A stretch of DNA of 37,301 nucleotides from Cupriavidus sp. GTDB lineage: Bacteria; Pseudomonadota; Gammaproteobacteria; Burkholderiales; Burkholderiaceae. The notes beneath the pieces were generated by a model, which was not told where the DNA came from, searched no databases, and saw nothing but the letters and a program-made list of their open reading frames with translations. The stretch covers positions 1-37,301 of the forward strand of contig JAPSLP010000042.1 of NCBI GenBank assembly GCA_031180665.1. Reading direction: 5' to 3'. Numbering within the stretch: position 1 is the first letter of the stretch; each line of letters starts with the position of its first letter. The translations under genes and the position numbers were made by a program. Shown piece after piece: positions 25,747-33,601 of the stretch.

Positions 25747-27004
25747 GGGCTGCCCTTGCCGTTTGCTGCGACGTAGCCGTCCGGCAGCGCCACCACAGCG
25801 CCAGCCCGATGACGACCGCGAATGCATTGGCCAACGCATACCCGGCGACGGCGCCCCAGATGCCATAACGCGGCACCGCGATCAGGTCGAACACCAGGAT
25901 CATCGCCAGCGTGCCGGCCCATTTGAGCGCGACCCATTCGGGCTTGCGCAGATACACAGGCAGCAAGGTCAGGCCGACGTCGACGAACAGCAGCGCCGTG
26001 GCAAATGCCGCGACGCGCAGCAAACCGATGGCCGCACTGAACTGCTCGCCATAGAGCAGTTGGATGATCCAGTCGGAGGCGGCGGCGATGACCGCTGCGC
26101 CGGCCAGCCCTACAGCGCCGAGCAGCAGCGCCAGCCGGCCCACATTGCGCCGCGCGAGGGTGGCGTCCGACTGGCCGTAGACATAGACCGGCGCGGCGCC
26201 GGCCGCGATGATGGTGGCCGCCGCGGCGTAGTTGTCGAGGATCTGCATCGTCGCCGCGTAGGCGCCGAAATCGCCGAGGGGGACCAGCGGCTGCAGGATC
26301 AGCTGATCGACCCGTCGCGCGGCCATCATCATCATGAAGCTGGCCCAGAACAGCGTGCCGCCGCGCAGCAGTCGAGCCGCAAGGCCGGGATCGACGGCGA
26401 TGCGCCGGTGCGGCACCCGGCTCAGGTAATAGCCGGCAAGCAGCAGCGCCAGCACCACCGCCTCGACCGCGAAGGCGCTGGCAAAGGCCGGTGCGGCGCG
26501 GCTGCCGGCGGCAAACAGCAGTCCGACCATGCCGGCCTTGATGGTCAGCGAGACCAGGCTGAACACGGTGCCGGGCCGGTTGTTGGTATGCGCCTGCATC
26601 CAGGCCCCGACCACGCCGAACGGTTCGCGCAGCAGGATGGCGACGCCGAGCAACAGCGCCACGGCCCACACTTCGGGGGCGGCGCCCGCCACCGCAAGGT
26701 AGCCGCACATCAGCGCATAGCCGAGCAGGCCGCCGAATGCGCGCAGTACGAAGGCGTGCGCCAGCAGACAATGCTGCGCCGTGCTGGCGGAATCGGCGAC
26801 CAGCCGCGGCACCACCACTTCGCTGCCGCAGATCAGCGCAACCGATGCCGCGATCGTAACCACGGCCTGCGCATACTGGAAATGCGCGAAACCTTCGGGT
26901 CCGAGCGCGCGCGCGAGCATCGCCACGATGGCGATGCCGGTAACGACCTGCAGCCCGCGCTCGGTCAGCATCCACAGCAGGTTGCCGGCCACCCGTCTGC
27001 GCAT
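25736..27004 (-). CDS. wzx: Lipid-linked oligosaccharide flippase (Wzx-like)
   Basis: The 422-residue polytopic membrane protein would flip an undecaprenyl-linked oligosaccharide to the periplasm. It starts MRRRVAGNLLWMLTERGLQV, with the basic N-terminus and first helix typical of Polysacc_synt family flippases, followed by about twelve hydrophobic segments. Conserved-type pieces include RALGPEGFAHFQYAQAVV near the start and LGDFGAYAATMQILDNYAAA in the middle. The ATG at 27004 shares one base with the stop of the upstream GT4 gene (TGATG), so translation is coupled. No Wzy-like polymerase gene is in this operon or the window. A Burkholderia OgcX-like role is plausible. Confidence 0.87.
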   Translation of the reverse strand: MRRRVAGNLLWMLTERGLQVVTGIAIVAMLARALGPEGFAHFQYAQAVVTIAASVALICGSEVVVPRLVADSASTAQHCLLAHAFVLRAFGGLLGYALMCGYLAVAGAAPEVWAVALLLGVAILLREPFGVVGAWMQAHTNNRPGTVFSLVSLTIKAGMVGLLFAAGSRAAPAFASAFAVEAVVLALLLAGYYLSRVPHRRIAVDPGLAARLLRGGTLFWASFMMMMAARRVDQLILQPLVPLGDFGAYAATMQILDNYAAAATIIAAGAAPVYVYGQSDATLARRNVGRLALLLGAVGLAGAAVIAAASDWIIQLLYGEQFSAAIGLLRVAAFATALLFVDVGLTLLPVYLRKPEWVALKWAGTLAMILVFDLIAVPRYGIWGAVAGYALANAFAVVIGLALWWRCRTATSQQTARAAHEH

Positions 27005-28272
27005 CAGGCGGTCCCCATGCGTGCGCGGGCCGTGGCAGCGGCGAGCGCAGCGTAGCGGCCAAGCCATTGCTCTGCGATGGCCTCGAGGCCGAGCGAATCG
27101 GCAATATGCCGATGCCTTGCCGCTTGCTGCGCCATATCGCCGCGTCCGTCGCGCAGTGCGCTGGCAAGCGCGGCTGCCAACGCGTCGGCATCGCCGCGCG
27201 GCACGACCTGGCCGAAACCGTCGACCATCTGCGCGACGCCCGCCGCATCGGTGGCCACCACGGGGCAGCCACAGGCCATCGCTTCGCCGACGACCAGCGG
27301 CATGCCCTCGATGTCGGAAGACAGCGCGAACACGTCAGCGGCATTGAGCAGGGCCGGGACATCGGCGCGCGTGCCGAGCAGCCGTACGCGCTCGCCGAGG
27401 GAGAGGGCGGCAATGCGGCGCTCCAGCGCACCGCGCTCGGGGCCGTCACCGGCGATCAGCAGGCGCGCCGACGCCAGCGACGAAGGCAGCCGCGCAAAGG
27501 CTTCGAGCAGCAGCGTCTGGTTTTTCTCGGGGACGAGTCGGCCGACATGGAGCAGCAGCGGCGCAGCGGCATCGAGGTCCAAGTCGGCGCGTTTCTCCGC
27601 CCGCGCCGCGTCATCGGGATGAAAACGCGCGGTATCGATGCCATTGGGCACCACCGCGATGCGCCCCGCCGGCACCGCGCCTGCCGCGATCATTCTTTCC
27701 CGGCCTTCGGCGCTGACATGGGTCGTCAGGTCAGCCCAGCGATCGGTCAGCCGATAGGCCAGCATGCGGGCCACGCCCCCCTCGCGCGCGCTGTGCGCGG
27801 TGCAGACCAGCGGCGGCATGACGCGAGCCAGATCGGTTGCGATCAAGGCGCGGCCTAACAGATTGGCATGAACCATATGCGCGTGAATGACGTCCGGCCG
27901 CCAGTGCTGGACGAAACGCCGCATCTGCCGCAGCGCCCGCGCCATCGACAACGGCGATTTGCGCATGGCGAGATCCAACGTCTCGATGCCCGGCGGTAAC
28001 GCGACCTCGCATCCCGGCGTCAGGCTGACCACCGCTACCGCGTGGCCGAGTGCATCGAAACGGCGTGCTAGCGCGGCGACCTGTTGCTCGGCGCCCCCAA
28101 GGCGCAGGCCGGTGGTCAGCAGCAGGATCCGCATCGGCGACCGCGGCAACTGCGGCAATGCCACGGAGGCGGAAGACGCCGACGCAAAAGGCGAATCGGT
28201 CGAGCCCGACGAACGGGCCGTATCCGGCGACAGAGCCGGCACCGGCGCCACGCCTTGCTCACGCGCCCGCAT
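27004..28272 (-). CDS. Glycosyltransferase, GT4 family
   Basis: The GT-B enzyme has 422 residues if it begins at the ATG at 28272, which overlaps the upstream stop (TGATG). The conserved start, MRILLLTTGLRLGGAEQQVA, comes only at residue 47 (28134), so the first 46 residues are a low-complexity leader or the true start is 28134; neither site has a strong ribosome binding site. Motifs are VVPNGIDTARF, LLHVGRLVPEKNQTLLLEAF at the donor site, and EX7E in DIEGMPLVVGEAM. It resembles PglA/WbnE-type enzymes adding the second sugar of a short oligosaccharide. A much longer frame to 29397 is a shadow of the next gene. Confidence 0.88.
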   Translation of the reverse strand: MRAREQGVAPVPALSPDTARSSGSTDSPFASASSASVALPQLPRSPMRILLLTTGLRLGGAEQQVAALARRFDALGHAVAVVSLTPGCEVALPPGIETLDLAMRKSPLSMARALRQMRRFVQHWRPDVIHAHMVHANLLGRALIATDLARVMPPLVCTAHSAREGGVARMLAYRLTDRWADLTTHVSAEGRERMIAAGAVPAGRIAVVPNGIDTARFHPDDAARAEKRADLDLDAAAPLLLHVGRLVPEKNQTLLLEAFARLPSSLASARLLIAGDGPERGALERRIAALSLGERVRLLGTRADVPALLNAADVFALSSDIEGMPLVVGEAMACGCPVVATDAAGVAQMVDGFGQVVPRGDADALAAALASALRDGRGDMAQQAARHRHIADSLGLEAIAEQWLGRYAALAAATARARMGTA

Positions 28273-29588
28273 CACCGCGCCCCGTACCCGGTCAGCAGCG
28301 TGCGCACCGTCTTGACGGTCACCAGCAGGTCGAGCGCAAAGCTGCAGTGCTTGACGTAGTACAGGTCGTAGCTGAGCTTGGTGACGGTTTCCTCGTGCGT
28401 GCCGGCATAGCCCTGCTGGACCTGCGCCCAGCCCGACAGGCCCGGCCGCACCAGATGCCGGTACGGGTAGTAGGGGATCGTGTCGGCGAAGCGCTCGACC
28501 ATCGGCACCTGCTCCGGCCGCGGTCCGATCAGGCTCATGTCGCCGGTCAGCACGTTCCACAGCTGCGGAATCTCGTCGAGCCGGTATTTGCGGATCACGC
28601 GGCCGACGCGCGTCACGCGCGGATCGCGCCGGGCGGCGAAGCGCGCGGTGTCTTCCGGCGCGGTTTCCATGCTGCGGAACTTGAGCATCGTGAAGGGCTT
28701 GCCGAGCAGTCCCACTCGAGCTTGCCGGAACAGCGCCGGGCCGGGCGAATCGAGGCGGATCGCCAGCGCCACCGCCAGCGCGGCCGGCAACGCCAGCGGC
28801 GCCAGGCACAGCACCGTGGCCACATCGATCATTCGCTTCAGATAGCCGTAGAAATAGTGGGCGGCATGATCGTCGAGGAAGTTCTCGTCGATATGGTCGA
28901 GCCCCAGCCGTCCGGTCAGCATCTCGCCCACGCGCTCGACCGAATAGATCCGCACGTGGCTCATCTTGTAGCGCGCCAGCAGGCGGGTCCGTTCGGGATC
29001 CGCGGCGGCACTGCGGTCCAGCATCAGGCCGTCGCAGTGCACCGCTTCCTCGATCGAGCCGATCGGCTCGAAGCGGGTACGTCCCGGCGGCAGCGCGCCC
29101 GGCATTGCCAGGAGCTGCTGCAGCTGGGCCAGCGCGGCGGGGTCGGTGTAGCCGAACACCGGCACGTAGTTCTGCACATAGCGGCGGTAGCCGGCCCAGA
29201 TCCACGCGAGCGTGGTCAGGTAGCCGAGCAGCAGCGCGCCGCGAGAATACGGGATCTGGAAGGCGGCGAAGGCAAACAGCAGTGCGACGAAGGGCAGGGT
29301 CGCCGCCAGCCCGACCAGGCTGTTGCCTTCCATCGCCGGCAGATGCAGCGAGCGGTGCAGCAGCACGAAGGCGAGCAGATACGGCGCGATCGACCACAGC
29401 AGCGTGCGCGGGAACACGTGGGTCACGTAGCCGGCCTGATGCGCGGCCTCGGCCAGTCCCATGTTGAGCGCGAACGGCAGCAGGCCGAGCATGGCCCAGC
29501 CGAGCATCCGGCTGGCCCGGCGCATCGTTTCGGAGCCGCGAGCGCGGATCGCCAGGGCGGGGCGGGCGGTGTCGGATGCCTTGTTCAT
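28272..29588 (-). CDS. Polyprenyl-phosphate sugar-1-phosphate transferase (WbaP/PglC-like)
   Basis: The 438-residue membrane enzyme would attach the first sugar-1-phosphate to undecaprenyl phosphate. The N-terminal half has about five hydrophobic segments (for example MLGWAMLGLLPFALNMGL and PFVALLFAFAAFQIPYSRGA). The C-terminal catalytic domain begins FYGYLKRMIDVATVL and contains SPGPALFRQARVGLLGKPF, the catalytic Asp-Glu in KYRLDEIPQLWNVLTGDMS, LIGPRPE, and RPGLSGWAQV, the hallmark of bacterial sugar transferases. The ATG at 29588 is chosen because GAGGGG lies six bases upstream (29595-29600); an ATG at 29594 directly abuts that site. This is a second initiating enzyme in the window, unrelated in fold to WecA, so a second glycan is made. 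Confidence 0.93.
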   Translation of the reverse strand: MNKASDTARPALAIRARGSETMRRASRMLGWAMLGLLPFALNMGLAEAAHQAGYVTHVFPRTLLWSIAPYLLAFVLLHRSLHLPAMEGNSLVGLAATLPFVALLFAFAAFQIPYSRGALLLGYLTTLAWIWAGYRRYVQNYVPVFGYTDPAALAQLQQLLAMPGALPPGRTRFEPIGSIEEAVHCDGLMLDRSAAADPERTRLLARYKMSHVRIYSVERVGEMLTGRLGLDHIDENFLDDHAAHYFYGYLKRMIDVATVLCLAPLALPAALAVALAIRLDSPGPALFRQARVGLLGKPFTMLKFRSMETAPEDTARFAARRDPRVTRVGRVIRKYRLDEIPQLWNVLTGDMSLIGPRPEQVPMVERFADTIPYYPYRHLVRPGLSGWAQVQQGYAGTHEETVTKLSYDLYYVKHCSFALDLLVTVKTVRTLLTGYGAR

Positions 29589-29598
29589 GCGCATCCCC

Positions 29599-30855
29599 TC
29601 AGGCCCGGTCCCGCGCGGGTGGCGCCTTGGCCGGCGCCGCGGCGGGAAGCTGTTCACGATAGATCGACCAGGTCGCATCGGCCATCGCCGTCACGCCATA
29701 TTGATGCGCCCAGCGTTCGCGTGCGGCGGTGCCGAGCGTCATCCGCAACGTGGCATCGCCGGCCAGGCGCGCCAGCGCATCGGCCAGGGCCGGCACGCTG
29801 TCCGGCATGCACAGCAGCCCGCAACGGCCATCGTCAAGTTGCTCGCGAATGCCGGGCAGGTCGGTGGCGACCACCGGCAGGCCGGCGCGCATTGCCTCGA
29901 GAATGGACAGCGGAAAGCCCTCGTGGTCGGAGGCCAGCACAAAGGCCTGCGCCGATGCCAGCAGCGCGGGCACCGCCGCGACGTTGCCGGTGAACACCAC
30001 GCGGCCGGGGGCGAGGCGTTGCGCGAGCGCTCGCATGGCCGGCAGTTGCGGGCCATCGCCGGCGATCACCAGCTCGCAGCCGGCCAGCGTGCCGTCGCCA
30101 GGTTCGGCGAGTTCGGCGAAGGCGCGGATCAGCAGATCGGGCCGCTTCGGCGCGGCGAAGCGCGCAACCATCACGATGCGATGCATCGGCGCGCCAGGCT
30201 CGGCGCGTTCGGGCACATCGGCAATGCCGTTGTGGATCACCGCGATCCGCCGAGCCGCCACGGGCAGTCCGCGCGCCAGTTCGCGCTCTGCCTGGGCCAC
30301 GCAGATCAGGCGCGCGGTCAGCGGCGCGAGCAGCCATTCCGCGACGCGTGCCGCGATCCGCTGCCGGCGCGGCGCGGCCGGCTTGAAGCCGAAGCCATGC
30401 ACGGTATAGACGACCGGGATGCCCAGCAGCCAACCTGCGAGTCGGCCCAGGGCGCCCGCCTTGGCGCTGTGCGCGTGGATCAGGTCCGGATCGACCAGCC
30501 GCAGCGCCTTCACCAGCTCGCGCAACGCCGCGATCGCGCGCAGCGGCGACAGCGCGTTGTCGAGCAGGGACAGCCGGACCGTGCGCGCGCCCAATGCCTG
30601 CGCCGTCGGCAGCAGCGGACCCTCTCCGCCGGCCAGCACGAACGCCTCCACACGGTCTCCCAGCGCCTCCAGCACGGTGGCCACATGGGCCTGGGCGCCA
30701 CCGATCTCGGAATTGGTGATCAGGTAGGCGATACGGGGCCGCTCGCCCTGTTCCCGATCCACCGGCAGGGCGGAGCGAGACAAGGGCTGGAGCAGGGACC
30801 GGCGCTGGGACCGGCGCGCCGGAGAATGGGGAAACGAGCGCGGCGACAAGGGCAC
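29599..30855 (-). CDS. Glycosyltransferase, GT4 family
   Basis: The 418-residue GT-B enzyme carries a 40-residue arginine- and serine-rich N-terminal stretch before the first strand RIAYLITNSEIGGAQAHVAT. Other motifs are DLIHAHSAKAGALGRLAG, VVYTVHGFGFKPAAP, RIVMVARFAAPKRPDLLIRA at the donor site, and EX7E in DHEGFPLSILEAM. The GGAQ-HV and TVHGFGF patterns are typical of PglA-like GT4 enzymes that add N-acetylhexosamine to lipid-linked monosaccharides. It is the first gene of the minus-strand Wzx operon and is followed by the initiating transferase after 10 bp. A later start near the first strand is possible. Confidence 0.88.
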   Translation of the reverse strand: MPLSPRSFPHSPARRSQRRSLLQPLSRSALPVDREQGERPRIAYLITNSEIGGAQAHVATVLEALGDRVEAFVLAGGEGPLLPTAQALGARTVRLSLLDNALSPLRAIAALRELVKALRLVDPDLIHAHSAKAGALGRLAGWLLGIPVVYTVHGFGFKPAAPRRQRIAARVAEWLLAPLTARLICVAQAERELARGLPVAARRIAVIHNGIADVPERAEPGAPMHRIVMVARFAAPKRPDLLIRAFAELAEPGDGTLAGCELVIAGDGPQLPAMRALAQRLAPGRVVFTGNVAAVPALLASAQAFVLASDHEGFPLSILEAMRAGLPVVATDLPGIREQLDDGRCGLLCMPDSVPALADALARLAGDATLRMTLGTAARERWAHQYGVTAMADATWSIYREQLPAAAPAKAPPARDRA

Positions 30856-31104
30856 GGTGGCAGGAGGGCGCGATATCGGAATGGCGGCGGGAATGGCGGC
30901 GGGCGGCGCAGCAAATCGTGGGTGCGATGGCGTGTGTCAGGACACCGAACTGCCCGGCCGAACCGATTATAACTGCCGTGCCTGATCGCAATCCGGCAAA
31001 ATACAGGTTTTGGCGCGCCGTTCCGGGCACATGGCAGGACTCACGAAGTCCCATGGTTCCATGCTGCGGCGGGGCGCCCGCTCCCTTCACTTACAGGAAG
31101 CTGC
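30856..31104. promoter_or_regulatory. Divergent promoter region of the Wzx operon and manB
   Basis: The 249-bp gap has no gene. A perfect TATAAT lies on the minus strand at 30966-30971, facing the Wzx operon; the best upstream TTGCGA is only 14 bp away, so the -35 is uncertain. The same bases read on the plus strand give TATAAC at 30968-30973, toward manB. Nearby is the inverted repeat GTGTC-AG-GACAC at 30934-30945. AGGAAG about six bases before the manB ATG is a good ribosome binding site. Confidence 0.45.
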
Positions 31105-32490
31105 ATGCAAATCGACTCCTCCATCTTCAAGGCTTACGACATCCGCGGCATCGTCGGCAAGACCCTGACTCGCGACGTCGCCCGTGCCATTGGCCTGTCC
31201 TTCGGCTCGGCTGCCGCCGAGGCCGGCGAGACCGCGGTCGTCGTCGGCCGTGACGGGCGCCTGTCCGGGCCGGACCTGCTGTCGGCTCTGGTCGAGGGCC
31301 TGCGCGCCGCCGGCATGGACGTGATCGACCTCGGCATGGTCGCCACGCCGATGGTGTACTTCGGGACCAATATCGAGCTCGCCGGCCGCCGTGCGACCTC
31401 GGGCATCATGGTCACCGGCAGCCATAACCCGCCCGACTACAACGGCTTCAAGATGGTGCTGGCCGGCAAGGCGATTTACGGCGAGCAGATCCAGGGCCTG
31501 CGCCAGCGCATCGTCGACGAGCGCTTTGCCAGCGGCGCGGGTGCTTATCAAGAGTTCGACATCCGCCAGCTGTATCTGGATCGCATCGCCAGCGACGTCA
31601 AGCTGGCGCGGCCGATGAAGATCGCGCTCGACGCGGGCAACGGTGTGGCTGGCGCCTTCGTCGGCGATCTGTTCCGCGCGCTCGGCTGCGAAGTGACCGA
31701 GCTGTTCTGCGCCGTCGATGGCAACTTCCCCAACCACCATCCGGACCCGGCGCATCTGGAGAACCTGCAGGATCTGATGCGCTGCCTGCGCGAGACCGAC
31801 AACGAGCTGGGCCTGGCCTTCGATGGCGACGGCGACCGGCTCGGCGTGGTCACCAAGGACGGCCAGGTCATCTTCCCCGACCGCCAGCTGATGCTGTTTG
31901 CGCAGGAGATCCTGTCGCGCCATCCGGGCCAGCAGATCATCTACGACGTCAAATGCACCGGCAAGCTGGCGCCGTGGATCCGCGAGCATGGCGGCGAGCC
32001 GCTGATGTGGAAGACCGGCCATTCGCTGGTCAAGGCCAAGCTGAAGGAAACCGGCGCGCCGATCGCCGGCGAGATGAGCGGCCACGTGTTCTTCAAGGAC
32101 CGCTGGTACGGCTTCGACGACGGCCTCTATACCGGCGCCCGCCTGCTGGAAATCCTGTCGCGGCACGACGATCCGAGCGCGGTCCTGAACGCGCTGCCCA
32201 ATTCGATCTGCACGCCCGAGCTGCAGCTCAAATGCGCCGAGGGCGAGCCCTTCACGCTGCTCGACAGGATCCGCGCCAACGCCCGATTCGAGGGCGCGCG
32301 CGAGGTCATCACGATCGACGGCGTGCGCGTCGAATACCCCGACGGTTTCGGGCTGGCCCGTCCGTCCAACACCACCCCCGTGGTGGTGATGCGCTTCGAG
32401 GCCGATAACGAGGCCGCGCTGGCCCGCATCCAGGCGGAGTTCAAGCGCGTGATTCTGGCCGAGAAGCCGGATGCCCAGCTGCCGTTCTGA
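31105..32490 (+). CDS. manB: Phosphomannomutase/phosphoglucomutase (ManB/AlgC type)
   Basis: The 461-residue alpha-D-phosphohexomutase converts mannose-6-P to mannose-1-P (and usually glucose-6-P to glucose-1-P), feeding both ManC and RfbA. The active-site phosphoserine is Ser106 in TGSHNP (104-109), the metal loop is DGDGDR (240-245), and the sugar-binding loop is GEMSGH (322-327). The C-terminal phosphate-binding loop contains RPSNTTP. The length and the start MQIDSSIFKAYDIRGIVGKT match AlgC-like enzymes. It is divergent from the Wzx operon and lies just upstream of waaC. Confidence 0.94.
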   Translation: MQIDSSIFKAYDIRGIVGKTLTRDVARAIGLSFGSAAAEAGETAVVVGRDGRLSGPDLLSALVEGLRAAGMDVIDLGMVATPMVYFGTNIELAGRRATSGIMVTGSHNPPDYNGFKMVLAGKAIYGEQIQGLRQRIVDERFASGAGAYQEFDIRQLYLDRIASDVKLARPMKIALDAGNGVAGAFVGDLFRALGCEVTELFCAVDGNFPNHHPDPAHLENLQDLMRCLRETDNELGLAFDGDGDRLGVVTKDGQVIFPDRQLMLFAQEILSRHPGQQIIYDVKCTGKLAPWIREHGGEPLMWKTGHSLVKAKLKETGAPIAGEMSGHVFFKDRWYGFDDGLYTGARLLEILSRHDDPSAVLNALPNSICTPELQLKCAEGEPFTLLDRIRANARFEGAREVITIDGVRVEYPDGFGLARPSNTTPVVVMRFEADNEAALARIQAEFKRVILAEKPDAQLPF

Positions 32491-32560
32491 GCGGCTGCCG
32501 GTCGAGCCGGCAGTACCGTTGCAGGACAGCGCCGCGCCGGAGGAAATCGAGGCCGCCGGC

Positions 32561-33601
32561 ATGCCGCGCCCACTGGGGGTGCGCATGCCGGAGCGGCCGC
32601 GCATCCTGGTGGTCAAGGTGTCCTCGCTCGGCGACGTCGTGCACAACATGCCGCTGGTGCACGATCTGCGGGCCCGCTGGCCCGGTTGCGAGATCGACTG
32701 GGTGGTCGAAGAGGGCTATGTCGAACTGGTACGCCTGCTGCCGCAGGTGCGGCGCGTGATTCCGTTCGCGCTTCGCCGCTGGCGCAAGGGCCTGTTCTCC
32801 GGCGCGGTGTGGGGCGAGCTGGCAGCCTTCCGGCGCGCGCTGCGCGAGGACGCCTACGACGCCGTGATCGAGACGCAGGGGCTGCTCAAGACCGCGGTGG
32901 TCTCGCGCATTGCGCGTCGCCATGCGGGCGCGCCGGTGATCGGGCTCGCCAACGCGACGCAGGGCTCGGGCTACGAGCCGGCGGCGCGGCTGTTCTACAC
33001 CGCTCCGATCCCGGTTCCGCTGCAGACCCATTCGGTGCGACGCTCGCGCCTGCTCGGTGCCGCGCTGACCGGCGTCGCGCCGGCCGAGCCGCCGCGTTTC
33101 TTCGGCGACGAGGCGCGCGTGCTGCATGCCAACGATCCGCTGTGGTCGGATCTGCCGACGCGCTACGCGGTCTGCTTCCATGCGACCGCGGGGGCGAAGA
33201 AGCGCTGGCCGCTGGAACACTGGCATGAGCTGGGCAGGCGCCTGTTTGCCGAAGGGCTGGCCGTGATGCTGCCCTGGGGCAACGAGGCCGAGCGGCATGC
33301 GGCCGAACGCATCGCCGCGGGCGTGCCGGGATCGCGCGTGCTGCCGCGTTTCACGGTGATGCAGGGCTTCGGCCTGATCAATCGCGCCGAACTGGTGGTC
33401 GGCGTCGACACGGGGCTGGTGCATATCGCCGCGGCGCTGTGCCGGCCGACCGTGGAAATCTATACCGCGACCTGGCGCTGGAAGACCGAGGGCTATTGGT
33501 CGCCGCGCATCGCCAATGTCGGCGACGACGGCGAAGCGCCGACGGTCGAGGAGGTCCACGCGGCGGCGCGCCGCGTGCGTGGGCTCGGACGGGAAGGCTG
33601 A
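32561..33601 (+). CDS. waaC: Lipopolysaccharide heptosyltransferase I
   Basis: WaaC adds the first L,D-heptose to the Kdo of the LPS inner core at the cytoplasmic face. This GT9 enzyme has the N-terminal strand ILVVKVSSLGDVVHNMP, with the likely catalytic Asp25 in SLGD, and IETQGLLKTAVVSRIA. The donor site has HATAGAKKRWPLEHWHELG and VVGVDTGLVHIAAAL. The frame extends to 32471 inside manB. I use the ATG at 32561, which has GAGG eight bases upstream; the ATG at 32585 (MPERPRILVV) is equally possible, with GGGGGT six bases upstream. Its stop overlaps the waaA start by one base (TGATG). Confidence 0.93.
   Translation: MPRPLGVRMPERPRILVVKVSSLGDVVHNMPLVHDLRARWPGCEIDWVVEEGYVELVRLLPQVRRVIPFALRRWRKGLFSGAVWGELAAFRRALREDAYDAVIETQGLLKTAVVSRIARRHAGAPVIGLANATQGSGYEPAARLFYTAPIPVPLQTHSVRRSRLLGAALTGVAPAEPPRFFGDEARVLHANDPLWSDLPTRYAVCFHATAGAKKRWPLEHWHELGRRLFAEGLAVMLPWGNEAERHAAERIAAGVPGSRVLPRFTVMQGFGLINRAELVVGVDTGLVHIAAALCRPTVEIYTATWRWKTEGYWSPRIANVGDDGEAPTVEEVHAAARRVRGLGREG

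Noticed and set aside
25388..27055. 555-codon plus-strand frame opposite wzx
   Set aside because: Gln/Arg/Asp-rich antisense of a membrane protein; no motif of its own.
28273..29397. N-terminal extension giving a 797-codon GT4 frame on the minus strand
   Set aside because: It runs out of frame through the sugar-phosphate transferase gene and is Arg/Ala/Gly-rich; the GT4 protein begins at 28272 or 28134.
24640..30855. Reading the Wzx operon as a complete capsule locus
   Set aside because: No Wzy, Wza, Wzb, Wzc or Wzz homologue is in the window, so a capsule call is not supported by what is visible.
31087..32649. 520-codon open frame on the minus strand opposite manB
   Set aside because: Exactly antisense to a gene with all phosphohexomutase motifs, and its own sequence has no recognisable domain.
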